A stretch of 38,710 nt of DNA, taken from NCBI GenBank assembly GCA_902776845.1, contig CACYRM010000006.1, forward strand, positions 1 through 38,710. The letters are read 5' to 3'. A program made the position numbers and the translations under genes. The notes under the pieces were generated by a model. The model ran no database searches and was not told the origin of the DNA. It was given only the letters and a program-made list of their open reading frames with translations. Source of the DNA: Oscillospiraceae bacterium (GTDB taxonomy: Bacteria; Bacillota; Clostridia; Saccharofermentanales; Saccharofermentanaceae). Below, one piece after another: positions 15,076 through 23,153 of this stretch. Numbering within the stretch: the first letter of the stretch is position 1; each line of letters starts with the position of its first letter.

Positions 15076-15833
15076 CAATAATCTGATAAAAATGCCTTTG
15101 TTCTTTCCTGTTTGGGATTCGTCACGAGATCATAAGCGGGACCTTCTTCAACGATCACACCGCCGTCCATGAAGATTATCCTGTCCGCAACGTCTCTCGC
15201 AAAGCTCATCTCGTGGGTTACGATAACCATTGTCATCTTCTCTTTGGCGAGTTCTTTTATTACCGTCAAAACGCCCTTTGTGAGCTCAGGATCCAATGCC
15301 GATGTAGGCTCATCGAAAAATATGATCTCGGGATTAGTCGCAAGAGCTCTCGCGATAGATACTCTCTGCTGCTGACCGCCCGAAAGATTGCAAGGATATG
15401 CATCTGCTTTCTCCGCGAGTTCCATCTTCTTCAAAAGAGCATCGCAGATCTTGTCTGCTTCTTCCCTGCTCTTATTATGCACATGTATCAGGGCTTCAGT
15501 GATATTTCTCCTGACGGAGAAATGCGGGAAAAGATTAAAATTCTGGAATACGAGACCGAACTTCGAACGGATCTCTTTTTCCTGCTTTTTTCCGCAGTAT
15601 GAACCGTTGTCGCAGAGGACATCACCTCCGATAACGATCCTGCCTGTATCGACTTTCTCCAATGTGGTGGCACACCTTAACAGAGTTGATTTACCGCCGC
15701 CCGAAGGACCGATAACGGCAACAACTTCTCCTCTTTCGACCTGCATGCTGATACCTTTAAGCACCTTCAGATCCCCGAAGGACTTGTATATCTCGCTGAT
15801 CTCTAAAACGATGTCTTTATTTGTGTCAGGCAT
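15075..15833 (-). CDS. Polar amino-acid ABC transporter ATPase (GlnQ/TcyC type)
   Basis: A 252-residue ABC ATPase with all motifs: Walker [10 protein letters not shown] (about residue 39), Q-loop FQNFNLFPH (about 95), signature [16 protein letters not shown] (about 148), Walker [15 protein letters not shown] and the switch His in VTHEMSFA. The ATP-hydrolysis module matches the polar amino-acid uptake family. It follows the permease by 15 bases and is coupled to the lyase gene downstream. Confidence 0.95.
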   Translation of the reverse strand: MPDTNKDIVLEISEIYKSFGDLKVLKGISMQVERGEVVAVIGPSGGGKSTLLRCATTLEKVDTGRIVIGGDVLCDNGSYCGKKQEKEIRSKFGLVFQNFNLFPHFSVRRNITEALIHVHNKSREEADKICDALLKKMELAEKADAYPCNLSGGQQQRVSIARALATNPEIIFFDEPTSALDPELTKGVLTVIKELAKEKMTMVIVTHEMSFARDVADRIIFMDGGVIVEEGPAYDLVTNPKQERTKAFLSDY

Positions 15834-15848
15834 TTTGTTTGACCCCGT

Positions 15849-16520
15849 TTAAGAATAATAAGACATGGATTTTTCAACACGGTTAAGGATAGTCTCAATG
15901 ATCAGGTTCATTGCATAGTAGAAAGCTCCGGCTACAACAAACGGCACAACGGATACCTGCGCCGATGCAGCGGCCGATGCTTTGGTAAACATCTCTGTAA
16001 CCGACAGGACCTGGGCAAGCGACGTGTCTTTAACAAGTGTTATGATCTCATTCGAGACAGAAGGCAGCACCCTCTTAATAACCTGCGGAAGAATGATCTT
16101 GAAGTATGTCTGTATTTTTGAGAAGCCCAGAACAGTTGCGGCTTCATACTGTCCTTTGGACATTGACTGTATTCCGCCTCTGAATATCTCGGCAAAATAA
16201 GCAGCGTAGTTCAGCGAGAACGCGATTATCGTAGCTATGAATCTGTAATTGAACGGTCCTATCTGAATGCTTCCGAGATTTACTCCGAATATGTAATACG
16301 GTCCGAAATAGACCAGCAGCAGCTGGAGCATGAGAGGCGTTCCTCTGAGGACGGAAATATACAGCTGAAAGATCAGGGATACTATCTTTATCTTAGACAT
16401 CCTTCCCCTGGAAACTAAAAGTCCAAGCGGAATGGAAAAGATCAGGGTAAAGAAAAAGATACCGAAAGTGAATTTCAGTCCCTGAGCCAGCTGAATCAAT
16501 GTAGACTGTAATGCTTGCAT
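15849..16520 (-). CDS. Polar amino-acid ABC transporter permease
   Basis: A 223-residue membrane protein of the HisM/GlnP family: GLKFTFGIFFFTLIFSIPLG opens the first helix, SVLRGTPLMLQLLLVYFG is typical, and the ATPase-contact EAA loop is EAATVLGFSKIQTYFKIILP (about residue 140). Around five transmembrane helices are visible. It probably works as a homodimer, since there is only one permease gene. The ATG at 16520 sits one base after the stop of the small lipoprotein and the reading frame upstream overlaps that gene, so this start is preferred to 16559. Confidence 0.93.
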   Translation of the reverse strand: MQALQSTLIQLAQGLKFTFGIFFFTLIFSIPLGLLVSRGRMSKIKIVSLIFQLYISVLRGTPLMLQLLLVYFGPYYIFGVNLGSIQIGPFNYRFIATIIAFSLNYAAYFAEIFRGGIQSMSKGQYEAATVLGFSKIQTYFKIILPQVIKRVLPSVSNEIITLVKDTSLAQVLSVTEMFTKASAAASAQVSVVPFVVAGAFYYAMNLIIETILNRVEKSMSYYS

Positions 16521-16521
16521 A

Positions 16522-16950
16522 TCAATATCCCGGCATAGCCCATACAACCTCAGTCTCACCGAAGTCCATAATATACCAGGACACAGTATGCTTCAGCATA
16601 TTTACCGAGACGTTCCTCATAAAACCGTTGGCCGCATTTCCATAGCTGTATGTTGACAAGATTTCAGTCAGTTCCTTAAAAGCTGCTTTTCTCTCGTCGT
16701 CCGTCATTTCCTTATAATATTCACTTTTGCCGAACTTATCCAGAACAGCTCTGGGAAAATCGATCTCAAAATTCTTCAGATCATCTTCATCGGCGGAATA
16801 CTTTGTTGCGGGAACAAGGATTCTGCACTCATCAATAAACTTTTGGGCATCAAAAGGCTCAGTCTGATTTGTATTTGCCGGTGTACAGCCGGCAAATACA
16901 AACAGTGAGATTACAGTGATCAAAATGTAAGTAATTACATGTTTATTCAT
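16522..16950 (-). CDS. Small lipoprotein of unknown function in the ABC operon
   Basis: A 142-residue exported lipoprotein: a hydrophobic signal segment with lipobox VFAGC (about residue 20), then a mostly helical acidic domain with no motif I recognise. It lies between the substrate-binding protein and the permease, one base from the permease start, so it is very likely cotranscribed and may assist the transporter. An in-frame TTG (16962) would add four codons; the ATG is preferred although no strong ribosome site is visible. Confidence 0.75.
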   Translation of the reverse strand: MNKHVITYILITVISLFVFAGCTPANTNQTEPFDAQKFIDECRILVPATKYSADEDDLKNFEIDFPRAVLDKFGKSEYYKEMTDDERKAAFKELTEILSTYSYGNAANGFMRNVSVNMLKHTVSWYIMDFGETEVVWAMPGY

Positions 16951-17007
16951 GCGTATCTTCAAATATCACGTGTTTTTCTTTATAACCCGGATAACAAAGC
17001 AGCAGGC

Positions 17008-17784
17008 TTATTTTCCGATGATAGTAACGTCAGAACCGAACCACTGCTCAGAGATCTTTGCCATTGTTCCGTCAGCAGCCATCTCCTCAAGTGTCTTCTG
17101 GACTTCATCACGGAGTGCTGTATTTCCCTTAAGGAAACCTACGCCGTATTCCTCTGAAGCAACAGCCTCATCAAGAACTGCAAAAGGCTTTCCTGAAGTC
17201 TGGATCTCATAACGCGCAACGATCTCATCCATAACGATAGCGTCAATACTGCCCATCTCAAGCTCCATCATGGCATTGAGATAAGTATCAAGTTCGATCA
17301 TCTCACCGAATGTGTCTGTAAGAGCCGGATTGTCATTAAGAGCTGCAAGACCGGAAGAGTCCTTCTGAACAGCAACTTTCTTTCCTGCCAGATCAGCAAG
17401 TGAGGTAATGCCGGAATCATTCTTAACAACAACGACCTGATCATTGACCATGTAAGCTTCAGACCAGGTGTAGCCGTCTTCTCTTCCGCTGATCGTAAAT
17501 CCGTTCCAAATGCAGTCGATATTGCCTGTAGCGAGCTCCTGATCCTTGGAATCCCATGCGATAGGCTGTGCCACGAATTCACGTCCCATACGCTTTGCTG
17601 CTTCCTTGGCGAGATCAAGGTCAAAACCCACATAAGAGCCGTCATCAGCGACGAAACCCATAGGCGGGAATTCCTGGTCAAAACCGACAACGAATTTCTT
17701 AGTATCCTTCTTGCCGCATCCTGCGAATGCAAATGCCATAGTTGCAGCTGCCAGAACAGATGCAACAACCTTCTTCATAACCAT
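17008..17784 (-). CDS. Polar amino-acid (probably cystine) binding lipoprotein
   Basis: A 258-residue SBP_bac_3 receptor. The signal peptide ends in a lipobox FAGC (about residue 23). The domain starts FVVGFDQEFPPMGFV and has YVGFDLDLAKEAAKRMG, IDCIWNGFTISGRE and the family's late IDAIVMDEIVARY. It binds substrate outside the membrane and feeds the permease. The C-S lyase in the operon suggests cystine or a related sulfur amino acid; the pocket alone does not prove it. GGAGG precedes the ATG by ten bases. upp lies 31 bases upstream without a clear terminator. Confidence 0.92.
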   Translation of the reverse strand: MVMKKVVASVLAAATMAFAFAGCGKKDTKKFVVGFDQEFPPMGFVADDGSYVGFDLDLAKEAAKRMGREFVAQPIAWDSKDQELATGNIDCIWNGFTISGREDGYTWSEAYMVNDQVVVVKNDSGITSLADLAGKKVAVQKDSSGLAALNDNPALTDTFGEMIELDTYLNAMMELEMGSIDAIVMDEIVARYEIQTSGKPFAVLDEAVASEEYGVGFLKGNTALRDEVQKTLEEMAADGTMAKISEQWFGSDVTIIGK

Positions 17785-17815
17785 AAAACACTTTCCTCCA
17801 ATTTGTTTTTATGAA

Positions 17816-18460
17816 TTATTTGGTGCCGAAAATACGGTCACCCGCATCTCCCAGGCCAGGGAGAATATACGCGTTTTCATTAAGCTCTCTATCAACATTG
17901 CCGACATATATCTCGATATCCGGATGAGCCTTTGCAAGTCTTTCGATACCTACCGGAGCAGCGATGATGCACATAAACTTGATATGCTTTCCGCCGTGAG
18001 CCTTGATGGAATTAATGGCGTCAACAGCAGAACCGCCGGTTGCAAGCATAGGATCGACAACGACTATGAGACGCTGGTCGATGGGATCAGGGAGCTTGCA
18101 GTAATAATCATGAGGTTCATGAGTCTCGGGATCCCTGTAAAGACCGATATGACCTACTTTGGCAAGAGGCGTAAGAGCCTGGACACCCGGAACCATTCCA
18201 AGACCGGCACGGAGAATAGGAACTATAGCGAGTTTCTTACCGTCGATCATGGGAGTCATAGTCTTCTCAAGCGGTGTCTCAACTTCAACATCCCTCAAGG
18301 GAAGGTCTCTCAGGGCTTCATAGCCTTCAAGCGTGGCGATCTCTTCAACAAGATGTCTGAACTCATAAGTTCCGGTCTCGATCTTTCTCAGAAGCGAGAT
18401 CTTGTGCTTGATGAGAGGATGTTCCATTATCTGTACATTCTTAAAATCCTTGTACTGCAT
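17816..18460 (-). CDS. upp: Uracil phosphoribosyltransferase
   Basis: A 214-residue enzyme that makes UMP from uracil and PRPP. The core is complete: [14 protein letters not shown] near the start, [12 protein letters not shown] (about residue 77), the PRPP loop [13 protein letters not shown] (about 128) and the uracil-binding end [16 protein letters not shown]. The ATG at 18460 is behind GGGAG and matches the usual N-terminus; longer in-frame readings start in the promoter region. A uracil permease gene lies 2.3 kb away on the other strand, so both parts of uracil salvage are in the window. Confidence 0.96.
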   Translation of the reverse strand: MQYKDFKNVQIMEHPLIKHKISLLRKIETGTYEFRHLVEEIATLEGYEALRDLPLRDVEVETPLEKTMTPMIDGKKLAIVPILRAGLGMVPGVQALTPLAKVGHIGLYRDPETHEPHDYYCKLPDPIDQRLIVVVDPMLATGGSAVDAINSIKAHGGKHIKFMCIIAAPVGIERLAKAHPDIEIYVGNVDRELNENAYILPGLGDAGDRIFGTK

Positions 18461-18506
18461 ATCCGTCTCCCTTTCTTTTCGAAACAGGTTATTTAAATCA
18501 TTTGTT

Positions 18507-18535
18507 ATTTTAGTATTATGAACCGAAATCCGCAA
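18507..18535 (-). promoter_or_regulatory. Possible upp promoter
   Basis: TTGCGG (18535-18530) and TAAAAT (18512-18507) on the minus strand are spaced by 17 bases, about 45 bases before the start codon. Confidence 0.4.
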
Positions 18536-18648
18536 GGAAGGCGGAACATCGTTATCAGACAGCGCCCGAAACAGCCTCCTTAAAAAGAAAACTCTGTAAA
18601 TCGTGTTAGAATAAACGAATAAAACCCTTATTTCCGGAGGTCGGGCTT

Positions 18649-20646
18649 ATGAGATTTACTGACGGCGCATGGAGAACGGCAGAAGGCTTTGATATACACA
18701 AGGCAACGGAAATCCGGTTCATTAAGAAGGATGAAGATAAGATCACACTCACTATGCCGTCGTTCCACATCTATGTCAGGGGTATGACTCTAAGCGGACC
18801 CTATATCACGACGGAGATCTCCTCTCCTGCCGAAAATGTCTTCCATATAAGGGCTTATCATTTCAAGGGAGACAGATCACTCGCGGATTCTTACTTCAGC
18901 CTTAATGAAGGATGCATCATTCCAGACATCGAAGAAGACGACAAGACAGTTTCCGTCAAAAGCGGCGCAAGCACTCTCATCTTCAGCAAAGAAAACTACG
19001 GATATGAACTTATCAGGGACGGGCATACAATAACCGGTTCACACGAAGGCGCTCTGGCATATATTGACGGCAGCAACGGCTGCTTTATGAGAGAACAGCT
19101 CGATCTCCGGGTAGGCGAACACGTTTACGGTCTCGGTGAACGGTTCGGGAATTTCATCAGGAACGGACAGAGCATCGAGATCGTCAACAAGGACGGCGGC
19201 ACATTCTCCGAACAATCCTACAAGAACATTCCGTTCTACATTACCGATAACAACCTCGGTGTCTTCGTGAACCATACCGAAGAGATCGATTTTGAGGTTG
19301 CCTCCGAACATGTCTCGAAAGTCCAGTTCTCCGTACGTGGCGAGTGCCTTGATTATTACCTTTTCGCGGGAAAATCCATGAAGGATGTTATCACGCTTTA
19401 CACAGGACTCACGGGACGTGTTCCTAAGCTTCCCGACTGGTCATTCGGACTGTGGCTGTCAACTTCATTCTCGACTGATTACGACGAGAAGACTGTCCTT
19501 TCTTTCGTTGACGGTATGCGTGACCGCGGGATCGATCTGTCGGTGTTCCATTTCGACTGTTTCTGGATGAAAGACAGCCATTGGTGTAATTTCCTCTGGG
19601 ACAGTGACATGTTCCCTGATCCCGCAGGACTTATCTCAAAACTCCACGACAGAGGAGTTCATGTCTGCGTGTGGATCAACCCTTACATCGCCCAGCAGTC
19701 AGAGATCTTCGATGAGGCAGCAGAAAAAGGTTATCTGATCAGAAAGACCGACGGAAATGTCTGGCAGACTGACCTGTGGCAGGCCGGAATGGGGATCGTA
19801 GACTTTACGAATAAGGAAGCTGTCAGATGGTATCAGGACAAACTCAAAGCTCTTCTTGATATGGGTGTCGACTGCTTCAAGACAGACTTCGGCGAGAGGA
19901 TCCCTGTTGATGACGTGATCTTCGCCGACGGCTCAGACCCTCTAAGAATGCACAACTACTATACGTATCTCTATAACAAAACTGTTTTCGAACTGCTCGA
20001 AAAAGAGAAAGGCAAAGGAGAAGCTGTCGTATTCGCGAGAAGCGCAACCGCAGGATGCCAGAAATACCCCGTCCACTGGGGCGGCGACTGCCACTCGGAT
20101 TATCCTTCAATGGAACAGACGATCAGGGGCGGCTTATCTCTCATGCTCTCCGGCTTCTCCTATTGGAGCCATGACATCGGCGGATTCGAAGACAAATCCA
20201 CACCTGATGTCTATAAGCGCTGGTCCGCATTCGGTCTCTTAAGCTCCCACAGCAGACTCCACGGAAGCACATCCTACCGTGTGCCGTGGAACTACGACGA
20301 TGAATCCGTCGAAGTCTTAAGACATTATGTTGAACTCAAGAAATCACTCTTGCCGTACATAAATGAAGCACGCAAAGAAGCTGAAGACAGCGGTCTCCCA
20401 GTTATGCGTCCCATGATACTCGAATTCCAGAGCGATCCCGTCTGCGCATTTCTTGACAGGCAGTATATGCTCGGTAAAAACATTCTTGTCGCACCTGTTT
20501 TCGATAAGGAGGGCATAGCCGAATTCTATCTGCCCGAAGGCACATGGGTCTCCGTTGATGGCAAAGACAGACGTGAGATAACGAACGGCAGTTTCTTAAG
20601 GGAAAAGCGAGGATATCTTGAGATGCCCGTTTATATCAGGGAATGA
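18649..20646 (+). CDS. GH31 alpha-xylosidase/alpha-glucosidase (YicI type)
   Basis: A 665-residue cytoplasmic glycosidase (no signal peptide). After an N-terminal beta-sandwich come YGLGERFGNFIRNG (about residue 162), the barrel signatures FHFDCFWMKD and FLWDSDMFPDP, the nucleophile Asp in CFKTDFGERIP (about 410) and the acid/base Asp in HWGGDCHSDYPSM (about 482). The GERIP context and the WMK/FPDP motifs fit alpha-xylosidases such as YicI better than plain alpha-glucosidases. It would trim xyloglucan oligosaccharides after import. All catalytic residues are intact. GGAGG stands eight bases before the ATG. No sugar transporter or regulator is nearby. Confidence 0.93.
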   Translation: MRFTDGAWRTAEGFDIHKATEIRFIKKDEDKITLTMPSFHIYVRGMTLSGPYITTEISSPAENVFHIRAYHFKGDRSLADSYFSLNEGCIIPDIEEDDKTVSVKSGASTLIFSKENYGYELIRDGHTITGSHEGALAYIDGSNGCFMREQLDLRVGEHVYGLGERFGNFIRNGQSIEIVNKDGGTFSEQSYKNIPFYITDNNLGVFVNHTEEIDFEVASEHVSKVQFSVRGECLDYYLFAGKSMKDVITLYTGLTGRVPKLPDWSFGLWLSTSFSTDYDEKTVLSFVDGMRDRGIDLSVFHFDCFWMKDSHWCNFLWDSDMFPDPAGLISKLHDRGVHVCVWINPYIAQQSEIFDEAAEKGYLIRKTDGNVWQTDLWQAGMGIVDFTNKEAVRWYQDKLKALLDMGVDCFKTDFGERIPVDDVIFADGSDPLRMHNYYTYLYNKTVFELLEKEKGKGEAVVFARSATAGCQKYPVHWGGDCHSDYPSMEQTIRGGLSLMLSGFSYWSHDIGGFEDKSTPDVYKRWSAFGLLSSHSRLHGSTSYRVPWNYDDESVEVLRHYVELKKSLLPYINEARKEAEDSGLPVMRPMILEFQSDPVCAFLDRQYMLGKNILVAPVFDKEGIAEFYLPEGTWVSVDGKDRREITNGSFLREKRGYLEMPVYIRE

Positions 20647-20770
20647 TCAGACCTGTTTTCCGTAAATAAATCAGTTCGAAAAAAGCCTCCGAATATTACA
20701 AACAGATTACTTGATTTTTGAATAAGAGTGCTATTATTTATCTAGTTTACATCCTAAAGGAGGGTTTGTT

Positions 20771-22438
20771 ATGGGTCAATCCAGTCTTAAGGATGGTGCG
20801 GTCTACGACGCGAAAACTCTAGGTGCCGGTCGTGTTATAGTACTCGGTTTCCAACACATGTTCGCCATGTTCGGATCGACTGTCCTTGTCCCCGCTCTCA
20901 CCGGGCTGTCGGTGTCAGCAACACTTCTTTTCGCAGGTCTCGGAACAATTCTCTTCCACCTTATCTCCAAGAGAAAAGTACCTGCATTTTTAGGTTCATC
21001 ATTCGCATTCCTTGCAGGTTACTTTGCCATCGCACCTAACGGTGAAAAAGAACTCCTGCCATATGCATGTTTCGGCGTTGCGGTTGCAGGTCTTGTGTAC
21101 CTCATCCTTGCAGGTCTGATCAAGGCCTTCGGCGTCAACCGCGTAATGAAATTCTTCCCGCCTATCGTAACAGGTCCGATCATCATCGCTATCGGTCTGT
21201 GCCTTTCCGGAACAGCCATCAACAGCTGCTCAACCAACTGGGGCGTAGCCATCGTAGCAATCATCATCATCGTTATCTGCAACATCTGGGGCAAAGGAAT
21301 GGTCAAGATCACACCTATCCTACTGGGTGTCCTCGGCGCATGCGCGCTCTGCATCATCCTCACCCTTGCGGGAAGCCAGCCGGTAGACGGTTACTATTGC
21401 TTCATGGGTGACCCCAACTTCCAGTTGTTCTCGGTCGCAAGCATCGAAAATATTAAGACGGCTTCATGGATCGGTTCACCTTTCATGTTCAGGGACACCG
21501 CCATCTCGATCTTCACAGGCGGCAATATCAATACCAGCCTTCTCATTACTTCTATCATCACGATCGTTCCAATCTCTCTTGCAACTATCGTTGAGCATAT
21601 CGGTGACGTCTCCGCTATTTCCTCAACAGTCGGAAGCAATTTTATTCAGGATCCCGGACTTCACAGAACGCTCATCGGTGACGGTCTCGCCACAACGCTG
21701 GCATCCCTCTTCGGCGCTCCCGCAAATACAACATACGGCGAGAACACAGGCGTTCTTACGCTTTCCAAAGTTTATGACCCGCTGGTCGTTGAACTTGCAG
21801 CTTTCTTCGCAATGTTCTTCTCGGTATCTCCTAAGCTCGCAGCCTGCATTTCCGCAATCCCGACACCTGTTGTCGGCGGCATCTCACTTGTCCTCTACGG
21901 AATGATCTCCGCTGTCGGCGTAAGAAACATCGTTGAGAACAAGGTCGATTTCGGCAAGGCAAGAAACGTTATCATCGCCGCTATAATCCTCGTTCTCTCG
22001 ATTGGAGTCACATACAGTTCGCTTACGGCTATAAAGATCCCTGTCGGCAAAAAGATCGTTGAGCAGACTTCACAGTATATTGAAGTTGATAATTCAAGAT
22101 ACTATCTTAATGCTGACAGCACTGTCGGTCTGCCTGCAGATATCTTAGCTTCTGCCGGAAATGCCGAGATCAAGGAAGAGACCGTTCAGGTCGAAGAACC
22201 CCTGCTCGTCATTTCGCTGTCAGGCCTCGCAGTAGGATCACTTGTCGGAATCATCCTCAATGCGGTCCTTCCGGGCAAGGATTATGATTTCGCCAGCAAT
22301 CAGACTGCAACACAGTCAAAAGCCGAAATGATCAAGCCCGAACCTGCTAAACAGCAATCTTCTTTAAGCAAGAGTTCAAACAATAATTCAAACAAGAACT
22401 CTAATAAGAATTCAAACAAAAAGAAGAAGAAAAAGTGA
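20771..22438 (+). CDS. uraA: Uracil permease (NCS2 family) with an Asn/Lys tail
   Basis: A 555-residue transporter, longer than the usual 420-450. The start VIVLGFQHMFAMFGSTVLVP, the helix-3 LGSSFAF, the TTYGENTGVL motif (about residue 318, with the conserved Glu) and ISLVLYGMI are characteristic of UraA-type proton/uracil symporters. Two additions stand out: a polar insert of about 45 residues before the last helix (about 425-475), and a hydrophilic tail that ends in repeated Asn-Lys-Ser units and six Lys. AAAGGAGG precedes the ATG. A weak promoter (TTGATT 20711-20716, TATTAT 20732-20737) is upstream, and a terminator follows. Confidence 0.93.
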   Translation: MGQSSLKDGAVYDAKTLGAGRVIVLGFQHMFAMFGSTVLVPALTGLSVSATLLFAGLGTILFHLISKRKVPAFLGSSFAFLAGYFAIAPNGEKELLPYACFGVAVAGLVYLILAGLIKAFGVNRVMKFFPPIVTGPIIIAIGLCLSGTAINSCSTNWGVAIVAIIIIVICNIWGKGMVKITPILLGVLGACALCIILTLAGSQPVDGYYCFMGDPNFQLFSVASIENIKTASWIGSPFMFRDTAISIFTGGNINTSLLITSIITIVPISLATIVEHIGDVSAISSTVGSNFIQDPGLHRTLIGDGLATTLASLFGAPANTTYGENTGVLTLSKVYDPLVVELAAFFAMFFSVSPKLAACISAIPTPVVGGISLVLYGMISAVGVRNIVENKVDFGKARNVIIAAIILVLSIGVTYSSLTAIKIPVGKKIVEQTSQYIEVDNSRYYLNADSTVGLPADILASAGNAEIKEETVQVEEPLLVISLSGLAVGSLVGIILNAVLPGKDYDFASNQTATQSKAEMIKPEPAKQQSSLSKSSNNNSNKNSNKNSNKKKKKK

Positions 22439-22459
22439 GTTAAGGTTATAAATAACTTA

Positions 22460-22494
22460 AACGGGGTTCTCAAAAATGAGATACCCCGTTTTTA
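22460..22494 (+). terminator. Terminator after the uracil permease
   Basis: ACGGGGT plus CTCA pairs with TGAG plus ACCCCGT around an AAAA loop, with a small bulge, followed by TTTTTAT. Confidence 0.85.
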
Positions 22495-22531
22495 TATTGA
22501 GATAACTGCCCGAACCGGCGAAAACAATGAA

Positions 22532-23107
22532 TTATACTATCGCCATAATAGCGATACCGGTGATTTCCAGAACGACCACGATGCCAAGCAACAACGTGTA
22601 CAGCTTGAGCTTGGCAATATCCTCTGAAGGCTGTTCACTCCTTACGTTATCAGCCTTCTCGACTGTCTCGACACCGCTCATGGCATCAGCGATATAATCC
22701 GTCGAAGCTGCCGCGTCCTCTTCAGCAATATAAACAGGCTGTTCAGGTTCAGCAACAACCGGTTTCCTTACCTTTGTCCTCACATCCTCCGTATCTGTCT
22801 CAGGAACAAAGATCTTGCTCTCTACTTTGACCACTCCGGTCCTTACACCTACAACCTTCGGCTTGACATCGCCCTTCAGGAGCGCAGCATCCTCAAAAGG
22901 ATTCATGGCATTAACAGACATTTCCGTAAACTCGGGTGAATCATTATCCCTTACAAAAGTCTTTTTCGCCTCATCATAATGGATATTAACGTCGACCCTG
23001 TCACTTCTGGTGATAGGAACACGGCGGTCGGGATCAAGCCGTCCCGGCCGTTCATAGAGAGGAACTTTCTCAGCATTATATATAAACGGATTATCCTTAT
23101 CGTCCAT
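22532..23107 (-). CDS. Tail-anchored hypothetical protein
   Basis: A 191-residue protein I do not recognise. The first 150 residues are hydrophilic and charged with no motif. The C-terminus is one hydrophobic helix (YTLLLGIVVVLEITGIAIMAIV), so it is probably anchored with its bulk in the cytoplasm. The ATG at 23107 is chosen because a TGGTATAAT promoter ends only seven bases before it; there is no room for a ribosome site, so the mRNA may be leaderless. The longer reading from 23128 would start inside the promoter. It lies just downstream of the giant helicase gene. Confidence 0.7.
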   Translation of the reverse strand: MDDKDNPFIYNAEKVPLYERPGRLDPDRRVPITRSDRVDVNIHYDEAKKTFVRDNDSPEFTEMSVNAMNPFEDAALLKGDVKPKVVGVRTGVVKVESKIFVPETDTEDVRTKVRKPVVAEPEQPVYIAEEDAAASTDYIADAMSGVETVEKADNVRSEQPSEDIAKLKLYTLLLGIVVVLEITGIAIMAIV

Positions 23108-23114
23108 AGCGAGC

Positions 23115-23123
23115 ATTATACCA
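23115..23123 (-). promoter_or_regulatory. Extended -10 directly before the start codon at 23107
   Basis: TGG plus TATAAT on the minus strand. Transcription would start at about the ATG itself. Confidence 0.5.
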
Positions 23124-23153
23124 TGCATTCAGGAATATGTATTTCCCGGCAAT

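Noticed and set aside
18649-20646. GH31 protein as another degenerate enzyme
   Set aside because: Both catalytic Asp residues (KTDFGER and GGDCHSD) are present, so it should be active.
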